This document shows positions 1 to 10,349 of a DNA stretch of 64,000 nt, piece by piece (within the stretch, counting starts at the first letter, position 1; each line of letters starts with the position of its first letter). The notes below the pieces were generated by a model. The model saw only the letters and a program-made list of their open reading frames with translations. It had not been told where the DNA came from and made no database searches. Source of the DNA: Auricularia sp. M13 (lineage: Eukaryota; Basidiomycota; Agaricomycetes; Auriculariales; Auriculariaceae); contig CM073202.1 in assembly GCA_037042915.1 (NCBI GenBank), forward strand, positions 434,001 to 498,000. Direction: 5' to 3'. The position numbers and the translations under genes are program-made.

Positions 1-1
1 G

Positions 2-838
2 AAGACGCCGATGCCATCGGCGTGGCAGCAGGTGCAGCCTTGGTCGTCGCCTGCACCGTCAAGATACAGTAGCCCGCCTGCGCCGTCGGCATATGCTCCC
101 TCGGCGTATGCTAATGCGCCACCCTCGCAGTTCCAGAGCCCACCACCCTCACAGTTCCACAGTCCCCCGCCGTCCCAGTTCCACAGCCCGCCGCCCTCGC
201 ACTATCATAGTCCGCCACCGTCTCATGGCCCACCACCGTCACAGTATCCCAACCTTCCACCGCTAATGAATGGTCCACCGCCCGCGCGCTATACGAGCCC
301 GCCTCCGTCCAGCAGTCTGCCGCCTAGCATCCACACGACTCCTCCGCCGCACCAGCCTCCGCGCACGGCGTCTCCGCCCCGCAGCCCGCATGCGCTGTCG
401 CCGTCGCCGGTGAAACGCACGTCGTCGCCGCTGAACCCGAAGAACCACCCGCCGCCGTCGGTGTCGTTGAACAGCACGTCGAGCTCGAGCCTGCACTCGC
501 CGTCGAGCGTCAGCCTGTCGAGCAGCGTGGCGACGCCGCCGCCGGAAACGCCGTCGAAGCCGCGCGGGCTGCCGCCTGGCGCCGCGCCGCCGCAACCGCA
601 GCACTTGCCGCCGCTGCCGCCGAAGCAGCAGCAGGCGCTGCCGTCCGAAGACGCGCCGCCGCCGCCGCCCAAAGTGTCGACGACGAATCCGAAGCGCGAC
701 CCCGCGCCGACGTCGCCGCGCGGGTCGGTGTTCGGCGCCGCAACGGGCCTGCTGCCGCCCCCGCCGCCGCCACCGAAGACGCCGAGCCGGAAGCTCACGC
801 GGCGCCGCGTCGTCAGCGCGCTCATCCCCGGACTTTAG
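2..838 (+). CDS. Pro/Ser-rich protein, C-terminal part (cut by window edge)
   Basis: An open frame runs in from the left edge and stops at 838, so only the C-terminal 275 or so residues are seen and the true start lies outside the window. The protein is low in complexity. It opens with repeats of the type SQFHSPPP, then Ser/Thr-Pro rich sequence, polyproline runs including a stretch near the end, and a basic C-terminus (SRKLTRRR). Such proline runs are typical ligands of SH3, WW or EVH1 domains, which would suit a cytoskeletal or signalling adaptor, but no folded domain is visible to support that. The strong GC3 and the long open frame with only shadows on the other strand support coding. The function is unknown. 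Confidence 0.7.
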   Translation, partial: KTPMPSAWQQVQPWSSPAPSRYSSPPAPSAYAPSAYANAPPSQFQSPPPSQFHSPPPSQFHSPPPSHYHSPPPSHGPPPSQYPNLPPLMNGPPPARYTSPPPSSSLPPSIHTTPPPHQPPRTASPPRSPHALSPSPVKRTSSPLNPKNHPPPSVSLNSTSSSSLHSPSSVSLSSSVATPPPETPSKPRGLPPGAAPPQPQHLPPLPPKQQQALPSEDAPPPPPKVSTTNPKRDPAPTSPRGSVFGAATGLLPPPPPPPKTPSRKLTRRRVVSALIPGL

Positions 839-1249
839 TCTGCTTGTATCTCAAACTCATCTTAGTTGCTTCCCGGATCGCATTTGACCTAGAAACTCTT
901 TACGCTAGACATTTCCCCGTAGCCCGCTCTCTTTTTTGCATGGGTGCACTGTATTTCTTACCTACTTACTTACGATACGACGAGATTGATATACGGAAAA
1001 TGATGACTCGGAATTGCGGATTGGTTTGACTTGAAGCCTTCTGTTCGTCAGTGGCCCAGTGATTTGACTTGGCTAGACGTTGCTGGACTGATTCTGCGCT
1101 ATTTTATGTGTAATCGAGCTTGTTTGAAAGAGGGGCAGGTACATATGAGAGTCACTGTCAAGCTTCTCTGAGCTCGGCCGCAAATACGCGAGACCGCAGT
1201 TGGATTTGATTATTTTGAGCTATATCAAAGTGAGGAGATTACTTTTTCT

Positions 1250-1297
1250 GCTGATACATGAGAGATAGAAATGCTGATACATGAGAGATAGAAATGC
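1250..1297. repeat. Tandem duplication of a 23-bp unit
   Basis: The unit beginning GCTGATACATGAGAGATAG occurs twice without a mismatch, head to tail, and is followed by the first two bases of a third copy. The identity of the two copies suggests a recent replication slip. Confidence 0.85.
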
Positions 1298-1357
1298 GCC
1301 GGAGATATCAATACAGTCTAGGAATTAGTCCATAATCCACTCACAACAATTCATCTG

Positions 1358-1756
1358 CAAGGGGCGGTCAGGAATTGATCCCATGATATACCGTTAGTTA
1401 GTTAGTCCGGCCGTCAGGCCGTTGCAAAAAATTCTGCTTGATACTACTTCTGCCCCTGGGACAGTCCTGAGATGCCCTGGCAGACACAGTAAGGAGTGGG
1501 CCCCTGTTGAAGACATAGTCCCTTATATTCAAGGTAGATTAATTGGTAGCCCTTGCCAGTTGCTAGTGGTGTGTCAGGTCTTCTGACAGTGGGATGACAC
1601 TGCGGCGGGCAGTTTGGCAGCTCGGAGCCAACTCGGTGACAGCGGAGTTACCGCTTTGGGTAATAGTGACGTCATATAGTTAGTTAGTCCAGCGAGCTCA
1701 GGCTTGCGGAAAATTCTGACGGTATATACTAAAATATAATTCTGACGGCCCCTTGT
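1358..1756. mobile_element. Non-autonomous hAT-type MITE with 8-bp target duplication
   Basis: This 399-bp segment begins CAAGGGGCGGTCAG and ends with the inverse form CTGACGGCCCCTTG. The terminal inverted repeats extend imperfectly over about 40 bp. It is flanked on both sides by the identical 8-mer TTCATCTG (1350-1357 and 1757-1764). An 8-bp target duplication with CA-starting termini is characteristic of the hAT superfamily. There is no coding capacity, so it would depend on a transposase made elsewhere. Inside it, a block of about 42 bp starting TAGTTAGTTAGTCC occurs twice (about 1393 and 1677), adjacent to the termini. The intact target duplication suggests insertion not very long ago, while the divergent inverted repeats suggest an older element family. 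Confidence 0.85.
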
Positions 1757-1806
1757 TCATCTGAGTCTCTCTCCCTCATTCCACTTCCCTCAACGAGTAC
1801 AATAGA

Positions 1807-2973
1807 TCAAGAACACTTGAACGTCGAAGAAGCATTGGGATCCAGCATAGCTCCCACGCCAGGCACGATGATGGCGCCGTCGAAGTATGGGTTGCGTTCG
1901 CCACCGGCAGCAGAAGATGTGATGCTTTCGACGGGCGCGTCAGGTTTCTTGCACGACACACGCCGCGCAGGCGCATCACGGGGTGCTAGCTTTGAGCGCT
2001 GCTGCTGGAACACCCGGCGCGGCGTGCAGGGAAGGTGGGCGATGGTTTTCAAACTGTCGGTGGCTAAGCGCCGCAACAGCTTGGGCAGAATCGGGCTGGG
2101 AGACAGAGCAATTGGCTGCGGGTCGCCAGAATGCGTGGTGTTAGGCGGGTGAGGCGAAACGAAAAGCGATGGCGGGAGGCCCAGCGGGCTGGGCGAACGC
2201 GGCTCGTCGGGCGTAGCACACAGCCGGGGCGCGACAGGCATGGACTCGCTGACGACGCGGCGCGCAACGGCGCAGTGGATCGGGAGGCCGTGACCAAGCT
2301 GTGCCTGCGCGGTCGCTTTAGCCAGTGCCGGTCGCGGCAGGGTGATCTTGGCGGGACGGTCGGCATGCACGAGGGTGGGCGACGGCGGTGAAGGTGTGGC
2401 AGCAGCGGGTGGAGCAGCATCGATAGGAGGCATGATGCTCGCAAGCAGCGAGCGCGAACGGCTGCGGCCTGCCTCCTGCGTCTGTAATAACCTAGGATGC
2501 CAATTCGCGCTACCAGCACGGTGAAGCCGCGGACGAATGGCGGACGCCGAGCGGCTCAGGGCTTTGGACAGCTTCTTGTCGCTGTCAGAATCGTAGCCGG
2601 CGTCGTCCTGGTCCATTACAGGGAACGGGAAACGACCGCCGCATTCTTTCGCGAGCAGTGGCGTGCAAGGTGTGTCGAGTCGGCGAGGGGATAGGATAAA
2701 CGGTGACGGGATGCCCGTAGACACGCCGTCCAAATCGCAGCCTGCATCGTCGTCCGATGGACTCTCTAATTCTGTAGATGATGCAGATGAGCTGGACATT
2801 GCAGTATCCGAGGCCACGAGCCCGGGCAGCACTCCAGAGTCCGAAGAGTCGCTTTCGGATGGAGAGCGACTGATGGGCTCTGCGTTGGACAGGTCTCGCT
2901 TGTATAGAGCGAAATCATTGTGCTGCCCGAGCTGGCGGAAGAGGGTAGTGGCGAGGACAGTAGAATCAGTCAT
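1807..2973 (-). CDS. Hypothetical Ser/Pro-rich protein
   Basis: Start chosen at the internal ATG at 2973 (MTDSTVLATTLFRQLGQ), because the upstream in-frame extension reads like 5' leader. The protein is about 388 residues. It has an N-terminal short helix-like stretch, then acidic/serine-rich sequence (SSDSGVLPG, SSSSASSTELESPSDDDAG), a Ser/Arg patch, and many SP/TP sites and polyproline segments. The C-terminus carries a better ordered piece, NPYFDGAIIVPGVGAML. It looks intrinsically disordered and probably phosphorylated. I do not recognise a domain. An unnoticed intron cannot be excluded. Confidence 0.65.
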   Translation of the reverse strand: MTDSTVLATTLFRQLGQHNDFALYKRDLSNAEPISRSPSESDSSDSGVLPGLVASDTAMSSSSASSTELESPSDDDAGCDLDGVSTGIPSPFILSPRRLDTPCTPLLAKECGGRFPFPVMDQDDAGYDSDSDKKLSKALSRSASAIRPRLHRAGSANWHPRLLQTQEAGRSRSRSLLASIMPPIDAAPPAAATPSPPSPTLVHADRPAKITLPRPALAKATAQAQLGHGLPIHCAVARRVVSESMPVAPRLCATPDEPRSPSPLGLPPSLFVSPHPPNTTHSGDPQPIALSPSPILPKLLRRLATDSLKTIAHLPCTPRRVFQQQRSKLAPRDAPARRVSCKKPDAPVESITSSAAGGERNPYFDGAIIVPGVGAMLDPNASSTFKCS

Positions 2974-3592
2974 CTCGAGTTCACGAAATGTAGAGTGGCG
3001 GTAGCAGCTGTGTCGAGGTCGAGTTGTGCTTTCTTCCCACTTCGTTGGCATTGAATAAATACTCGCATGAAGTTGCAATCGGGACTGACCGCGTTTCGGG
3101 TCGTTTGCAAATGGCCTGCAGCGGGACGCTGATTCCGAGTCTCAGTAGGTCTCAGTACGATCGCCATTGCAACCCAGACCACGTGCAGACGTCAGATCAG
3201 AGCGCCCACATACGTTGCGTATCGCAGAATAGAGCTCCTCAGAGTGATCAATGCCATCGTGTGTGACCACGCTGGGCACCAGCAGAAACATCGGAGTTCA
3301 AAACACAACAACACCTTGAGCTACCATGAAACCCGGTATACATAGACAACGCGCGTCACCTTTTCAGCTCGCAGGGCCTATCTCGAAGCATATAAGCGCC
3401 GAAAGGAATTTAATGAAGCCCTAATGGTCTGTGTACAGGCGGCTTGTTATGATCACCTGATATCTTCGCTTAAACCAAGCATCTGCCGCCATGCCCGTGG
3501 GAGAATTGAATTGCGCTATCCGGGGTGTATATTTCTACAGCAGGGCCATACTATTCAGCTATCTTGATTTCAGAAAGACACGACGAAAGCGA
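2974..3592. other. Intergenic region, no gene seen
   Basis: The region lies between the start of the Ser/Pro-rich gene and the 3' end of P450 no. 1, both on the minus strand. It should hold the promoter of the former. Only short, unconvincing frames are present. Confidence 0.5.
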
Positions 3593-5795
3593 TCATGCCA
3601 CCGGAGTAAGATAAACTGGCAACTGAATGCTGTTGTCCTTGAGGAGCTGAGGACGCATGATGACACCCGTCCGGCTCCAAAGCTCCGAAGGCTCGACTGC
3701 GAGACGGAACTCGAAGCCGCGGACAATGTGGAAGAGCAAAGCCTTCATCTCTGCGACGGCGAAGCGATGGCCGACGCAGGAGCGCGGTCCACCTATGAAG
3801 CTCATCAAGTTCGGAGTGATACCTGGGATGCTAGCTGCTGCTGCGGGAACGTTCTCCCAACGCTCCGGACTGCAAAACGCCGCATGAGAACTTCATCGCC
3901 ATATAACACTCTGGACTTACCGGAACTCGTCAGCGTCGGGTCCCCAGATCGCCTTGCTGCGGTTGATGAGATAGATTGGCACCTGAACTTGGTCGCCCTT
4001 CTGCACCCTGACCACGGTGTCAGCAAGGCGACATCGACAAAACGTCCAGGATTAGACTCACCTGATGTTGCTGATCATGTTCCCGTTGCGATCCTTGATA
4101 GGCGCGGCAAGAGGAATAATATCTTCTTGGACGGCTTCTCGAGTGACGAAGGCCACGACTGCATGTAGACGCAGAGTCTCGCGCGTGACTTGATCGAGGT
4201 AGGGCAGCGCGTTCAGCATGTCGAGTGTCGGTGTGTCGGTGCCAACTTGCTGGAGCTCAGCGCGCAGTTTCTTCTGCATCTCCGGGTACAGAGCAAGAGA
4301 ATACATTGCCCACGTCGTCGAATTGCTGAAATAAGGTCATTCAGTAATACAGACGAGAGCAGGATCGCGAATGTATTTTACCTAGTAGTTTCGTGGCCTG
4401 CACGGTCATATATTAGGGGAATCCATTCACGGTTCAAGCGTACTACTTACCGGCGACGATGAAAGTGGGAATTTGTGCCAGTACCTCGTAGTCTGTCAAG
4501 CGCTGGGACGGTTCCAAATCGGCAGCGAGGTTGGCTTGGAGGAGCAGCGAGATGAGATCCTTGCCGCCGACTGCTTTCTTCTCGATCCGACCAGTGCCCA
4601 TCTCCTCCAGAATCTCCTGCTTTTTCTGCTGGACGATACGCATTCCGATCTCGTCCATCTTCTTCTTGCTGTGGTCCGAGGCCCGCGCCCTTGACCCCGG
4701 CTACAAAGGAAGGGCGTCAGTGCTGCAGTAACACTGAAGATTACGATGGAGACAAACGGCAATTGCACGGAGAAGAGGGAACTGGTTGTTGAGGAGGAAG
4801 CGGATTTGCTGTAATGGAGTTGTGTCCGTGCGGAAGACGCCCTCGAAGGCCTCGGCCAACTCATTCCTGGCTCCGTTCTCGTTGAGCGCTCCGAAGTCGT
4901 AGTCGAAGCCGGCCTTGCCAATAGCGTCGAGAGTTGCTTTGCTCAGCCAGTCTAAGGCGTCGAGACGCGCAGTTCCTCCAGCATCGACACATTTGTTGTA
5001 CCAGATCTCGCGAAGCTAGCAACGGGAGTCATGATCCCGAAAATATAGGAATTGGTGGATGCGTACCTGAGCGGACTTCTCAAGGAATATCTCCGTCATA
5101 TCACGAACATGAGAAAAACCAAATGCAGGATTGAGAATGCGCCTCTGCATGTGCGATCAGTCACACACCGGATGCTTGGACTATCATCGAACCTGGTCTC
5201 TGTGTTGCTCGCCTAGGGTCACAATCAGCGCTATGCATTTTGAATTACGCGTTTATCTACCTTCCGTGAACAAAACACCTGTACAATGTTCTCAGCAATC
5301 AAGACTCAGAGAATGAAGCAGCACACGCACCTTCTCCAAGGAATCTCATAATCCCACGACGTTGACCCGCCGGCTTCTGGTAAATATGGGACGCAAAAAG
5401 AATGTGGGTATTGGCGCGTGTATCCGTGGTGATGAGCTGGTATTTCTGATAGTGTCGAGGGAGTCAGCGATCGCGCTCGTAGTACACGCCTAGCCTCAGC
5501 GACTCACCCCCAGCATTCCTCGGATAGCAAACGTCTCTCCATACTCACGAGCCCAGCTGCGCTGCGTCTCGTTGCCGCCGCCGCCGAACATCATGCGCAG
5601 GTGGCCGAAGAGGAAGTTCCCCCCAGTGCGCGGTCCCGGCAGGTTACGCAGCGGCGAGCGGCTCTTCCTCCAGTAGCCGAACGCCTCCGAGAGGAACTGA
5701 TAGGCCACGTAGGATCCGAAGGCCGCGAGCGCGAGTTGCACCCAGGACATCGACTGCACCGTACTCGCCACGAAATCGCGCGGAATGACTGTCAT
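3593..5795 (-). CDS. Cytochrome P450 monooxygenase no. 1
   Basis: Multi-exon P450 with a complete set of landmarks. The first exon (5795 to about 5520) gives an N-terminal membrane helix ([20 protein letters not shown]), a basic stop-transfer patch and the hinge NLPGP. Later exons give [19 protein letters not shown], the I-helix pocket (FIVAG, then HETT across an intron near 4380-4450), the K-helix ETLRLH (about 4180), the PERW motif (about 3870) and the heme-binding loop [10 protein letters not shown] with its cysteine near 3780. These features predict an ER-bound heme-thiolate monooxygenase using NADPH from P450 reductase. The substrate cannot be read from sequence; basidiomycete enzymes of this type act on lipids, xenobiotics or secondary metabolites. 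A TATA-like site lies 59 bp upstream. At least eight introns are implied; exact borders were not all resolved. Confidence 0.9.
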
Positions 5796-5853
5796 CGCGG
5801 AAAAGAGGTCAAGTGGATATCACGGGGGATGGCCCAGCAGCTCCGGGCCCGCC

Positions 5854-5859
5854 TTTATA
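5854..5859 (-). promoter_or_regulatory. TATA-like box of P450 no. 1
   Basis: TATAAA on the minus strand, 59 bp upstream of the P450 start codon, within a GC-rich context. The position is typical for a fungal core promoter. Confidence 0.5.
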
Positions 5860-6451
5860 CCTACCCCTTAGAGAATTCTGCACGTTTCTTTAACGGCTGC
5901 ACTTCTCGCGGCGGGGAACGTCAAGGCGGAGCACGTGCCGCCGGCGCCCGCATCACGATGCCCCCACGGACCAATGGCTAGTAGACGGATTCCTTGAATG
6001 ATGAATTGCTATTGGTGGACCAAGGCCGTGCTGCTGCTGCTGCTAGATTGAGCGCCGAGGCGGATTGACGTTGAAGACCTGCACAGATTCAATATTGATG
6101 ACCACGTCAAACGACCGTCATCTGGCAGCTGCGGCGCCCGAAGAAATACAGTACCCGAAAGGGCCCCGGGCATGCTACGCCAGGCCCTGAGTCCTATTTC
6201 GCTGCATTGCTGCGGTGTGCATATTCAGTCCCGTTTATCGTCGATAGTGAGACCGCGGGGAGATGGTGCGCGGCATGGGTAACTCACGAAAGATCCTGCT
6301 TGAAGGCTCTTCTCCTTTGGACGTTGTCCCCGCTAAATTTCGAAATTCAACGGCTGCAGTGGCCTCGCACGCTTCCGGCACGGAATATGGACCGCTTCTG
6401 GCTGAATAAGGAAGAGACTCACTTGTAACCGACGCGGTCGGAAGAGCACTG
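5860..6451. other. Intergenic region, no gene seen
   Basis: Upstream sequence of P450 no. 1. It contains a short CTG-type run near 6030. No convincing coding frame, RNA gene or repeat was recognised. Confidence 0.4.
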
Positions 6452-8063
6452 TTATGGCAGTGCTAGACCTACTGTGCACGCAATATGAATCCTCCTCGTG
6501 AAGCGCCTAACGTGATTGTCCCAGTCAGAAATATATGTTGGCAGCCACCGAGGGCAACAGGACAGGCTTACGAAATGAGCCATCCCTGGAGGAACTTGAG
6601 CAGCGGCCGTCCACCGTCGTCCCATGATCGTCGAGAACGATGACAGTGGAGGTGATCCCCCACGGCGGCTGAGGGCGTCAAACGACCGGAACATAGCCAG
6701 TGTTCCTGGTAGGACTCGCGCAGTGTCGAAATCGTCGGCATACAACTGTTGTCTCACAAATAACACAATGACTGCTGCCCAGTGATGTTGAGTCGTGCAG
6801 TCGCATCGCCCGACAATGATGGTGTAAATCGGCGGTCTCCAACGCCCCCGCCGGGGGACGCGCAGTCCTCTGTAATGCGGCATACCGCACGAGAAAGGGT
6901 GCCGCGAACGCGTAATAGCTCGGCGAGTAAGTGAATAGACGAGCTGCGCCCAGAGCAAACAAAGCCGACTTGATAATGCTGCAGAGCCGGAGAACACCTG
7001 CACTGCGCAAGTCCTGTTGGATCCTCCGCCATCCGTCCCAGACGAGTGCTGTCATAGCTGCTGACTTGATCGCCCAGGCGCTGAATAATCGTGTGCGATG
7101 TTTCTCGGGGTGACGAAAGAGTCGCCGGTTAGTGTCCAATGAAGCGTCCAGCAAGTCTGAAGCCGCCCAGAATGCCTGCGGCGAGGAAAATATTTTGGTT
7201 CCCTCTTGCTGGCTGACCCGGGAGCACTCACAGAAGCAGATGAATCCAGACACAAATCGAGGAGCAATAGATCAGAAGACAAAACACAAGTCCGGACGAC
7301 GACGCTCGAAGCTTAGTTTTGCACCAGCGTACGTAGCGAGTCAAAATCTGGTCACCAGAGTCGCCTCAGGCTGACGCATATGAAATGACCCACTGTAGAG
7401 CAGGTGCAAAGGGGCATAGATGTTTCCGCGCAGCGCTCTGAAACCAAGAAACAAGCAACTTGAAGCCATGGCAATGGTCGCGCCGTTTCTGAGGAGCATC
7501 CCGGTCACTTGGCGCGAGTCGACTCGTAGAAGTGGGCCTGCCTGAGGTGCGTTTCCGGGTAGCGTTCTGCAAGAGCAACCACGCGCAAATATTCAGTAAC
7601 GGTGAGGCTACCCACAAGGGCCGCGGTCGCGCCAGCTTCTGAAATAATTGGCGCGTTTAATTTGTCGGCTACTCGGGTTCGAGTAGCGAGTGCACGAGTC
7701 AATCGCCAAGCAAAAAATTCGTTTGGAGTGCAGGGCAGGAGCAAGCAGTTGAGAGCAGGCACTCGGCGAGAGCCTGTATCATCCAAGAGCGGGAGGTACG
7801 AAAGTGTTGTCCATTTGAACGCCGCGACCAGCTGAAATTTTATCCCTATTGGTAAATTTTGAGCGTCAACAACGACCTTTATCGGATCCGTATGGGCGGA
7901 AATGCTCTTTCGACCATCGATGTGGGGAGAGCTGATTCGCGTTTGTAGCTCGCAGGAACGCGAACATGAGCATGGTCGTAGAGCGTTCAGGCAGCGTAGG
8001 CGCGACCGTCGCCTTGCACTGCAGCGCGGCTTGGAAAAACGCCCAGGTAGAGGTTTGCGTCAA
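6452..8063 (-). CDS. Possible multi-exon membrane protein, unresolved
   Basis: Several adjacent minus-strand frames without long stops suggest a spliced gene. Hydrophobic pieces occur at about 6890-6990 (IIKSALFALGAARLFTY) and near 7290 (VFCLLIYCSSICVWIHLLL in another frame). A piece at 7505-7786 contains FFAWRLTRAL, faintly like the loop of fungal seven-helix DUF6534-type proteins. I could not build a continuous, convincing exon chain, and no domain is certain. The region may be a decayed gene. It is reported because 1.6 kb between two real genes is otherwise unexplained. Confidence 0.22.
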
Positions 8064-8498
8064 GTCCAGTGCTATCCGCCGATGCCAGGCGCCGCTGGTG
8101 CCTGATATCGAAGCCAGTTGACGTACAGAGTTGCCGGGGAGCTTGACTTCGGACGCTGCAGTATCACGCTCGAAGCGATGACCCCGACAGGCGTCAGTAC
8201 GCGCAGAATTCCATTCAACGGAGAGACTTCTACGCGCAAGCTCTTGTGATGCAGGACCGAAGGTTAGCGGTCAATTGCACGGAGGTAGGAGGGCAAGTGT
8301 CGGAGTTACCATCGTTCCCTCCGACAGTATTTGTTCACCCCATTCAGCATTCCCGTCACGAACAAAAAAAAAGGTCATATATAATCTTTGTCTGCTACAT
8401 GTTGGAGAAAATAAAATGCAATGAAATAACCGGATTCTAGCCCAAGTCCGAGGTCGATCCCGTTCAAGTCCGCTGACATCACTTGGACTTGCGCGGCC

Positions 8499-9916
8499 AT
8501 GCCGCCCGCGACACCTGCCTCGCTTGTCTTCCGATGCTTCAAATTTATTGAACGCGGCGCAGATAGGGCCACCGGCGCCGCCGGGCCCGTGCTCGTCGCC
8601 TTCGGCGTCGGGCTGCTGTCCATGGGCACCATCTGTTTCTGTGAGCATATAGCATCCCCAACGCGGCCCCGGACCCAGCTAATCTCAGCGCTGCCCTCAG
8701 TCGACGTGATAGAGCCAAACCTGCCAGCGCGCATACTGCTGACGCCGCTCTGCGTGCTCATCGCTGGCAACATGTTCGCGCACTACTACTACGCGTGCAC
8801 CGTCCCGCCCGGCTTCACCCAGGGGCCAGTCGCGCCCGGCGCTCGTGGAACACCAGATGGAGACAGCATGCCTGCGGGTACGGGCTGGAACTGGGCGCCG
8901 CGGCGACAGCGAGCGGTGCGGGAATGGGAGCTGGAGCTGACGCCGGCGCGTGTGACGCTGTGCAAGCGCTGTGGAGGCCGCAAACCCGAGCGGTGAGCAC
9001 AGCGTTCTCTTCTGATGAAACGGAAAATTGAAGGCGCGGAGAGGGCGCACCATTGCAGAGTCTGCAACCGCTGCGTGCTCAAATACGACCATCATTGTCC
9101 TGTGCGTCATTCGCACCATCTCATTCGCTTTTTTCACTCATTGAACACGGTTACAGTGTCAGTTGCTCTTCCATGCTCACATAGGAGCCTTTTAACTGAT
9201 AGACCTGTTGACCAGGGATAAATCAATGCGTCGGGATCTACAACGAACGCCATTTCGTGCTTTTCATGTGCGCACCTCGTACTCTGCCACTCTGCTCATC
9301 CAAACTCGAGCTACAGGTTCTACCTCGTGCTAGCCACCTGGTCATTTGTGATCGCCGGGTACAACAACGCCTGGGAAGCCTTGGGCTTCGATAACGACGT
9401 GCGCACCCTGGCAGCGACACAAAAACATGCTCATCTTATAATACCCAACGCAGTGGCCGCACCGCTCGCCTAGCGTAGCCTTCATCATGAGCTACATCCT
9501 GAGCATTGCGATCGGGCTGGCGGTCTTCATCATGCTCGCCTGGCAGCTGTGGGGCATCGCGATCGGCGAGAGCGCCGTCGAGAGCCAGGACTTTGCGTAC
9601 TACCGCAAGATCGCCGGGGAGCGCGGCGAGAAGTTCGTCAACGCGTACGACCTTGGGTGCGTTCGCCGATTCCTCTCCGTTTATTTCCGCGCTTGACTTC
9701 CTGACTGACTTGCGCGCACCTGATAGGCGACGGCGCAACCTCGAGCTGTTCTTCAACACGGGCCCCGACGGCCTACACCCGTGGTGGGCCGTGCTGCTGC
9801 CGCTGCGCGCACTGCCGTACACGGACGGCTACGCGTGGGCGCGCGCGCGGGGCGAGCATGTCGGCATTGGGTTCCGCCCCGGCGACGAGGTCCTCACGGA
9901 CGATGAGGAGGTTTGA
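8499..9916 (+). CDS. DHHC-type palmitoyltransferase
   Basis: Protein S-acyltransferase that attaches palmitate to cysteines of target proteins at ER/Golgi membranes. Exons read by eye: 8499-8992, 9044-9101, 9216-9267, 9317-9398, 9454-9656 and 9727-9916. The N-terminus holds two membrane helices. The zinc-binding DHHC-CRD follows: LCKRCGGRKPERAHHC, CRVCNRC, KYDHHCP, then INQCVGIYNERHFVLF. Two more helices (FYLVLATWSFVIAGY and MSYILSIAIGLAVFIML) come next, and then a conserved C-terminal block (NAYDLGRRRNLELFFN, PYTDGYAWAR). DHHC is the catalytic motif. One junction is odd: between exons 2 and 3, canonical splicing does not give the expected CPW tryptophan in frame. The alternatives are a one-base sequence error or use of a donor four bases downstream, which would give CPVRINQC. 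The other junctions keep frame. Confidence 0.88.
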
Positions 9917-10062
9917 TCGTGAGCGGTACCGTACATATAGTACAATAAAAATGGATAGAGCGAACACTGGGATCGTTGGGTTCTGAGTATGTGTACGCAA
10001 TGCAGTGTCAACTTCATCGATTTGGTATATCATTATATCCTCAGAAATGCCTGAAACCCGCC

Positions 10063-10180
10063 ACGGTACAGTCCATGTCATGTTCGCAGCTCGCCCTCGC
10101 GGCCGTCGTATCCTACGTTGTCTCTCGCAGGTTCGGCTCTTCTATGAGAGAGAGCCGCTCAACTGGCTTGGAGTCATTTC
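10063..10180 (+). pseudogene. Relic of a P450 first exon
   Basis: Just after the DHHC gene, one frame reads ATVQSMSCSQLALAAVVSYVV. This matches the N-terminal anchor of P450 no. 1 ([21 protein letters not shown]) in the same register, and the DNA is similar too. Similarity continues weakly to an ESRS segment and then ends. No LPGP hinge and no later P450 motifs follow, so this is an isolated 5' fragment about 40 codons long. It has no obvious start codon in frame and is probably not expressed as a P450. It lies 4.3 kb from its likely parent and in the opposite orientation. Confidence 0.75.
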
Positions 10181-10349
10181 TAGGATCAGATTATTGATGC
10201 TTGACTTGACTGGCAATGTATCAAATACTTCTCGTATGTACCAGTGTTCGCATTGAGGTGCGCGAACATATCATCTGATCGTGGGAATTCTCCATTTATC
10301 ACACCATTGCATAAATAGAAGCCAATTCACATTCTAAACCACATATTAT

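Larger units (their letters stand above)
839..1806. other. Convergent intergenic spacer with repeats
   Basis: This spacer lies between two genes that converge on it, so it holds two 3' ends. It contains a 23-bp tandem duplication (1250-1297) and a complete-looking MITE (1358-1756). No gene is recognised in it. Confidence 0.6.

Noticed and set aside
263-825. Long minus-strand frames across the first gene
   Set aside because: They are complementary shadows of the Pro-rich reading frame (CCG/GCC-rich sequence reads as Arg/Gly-rich protein on the other strand).
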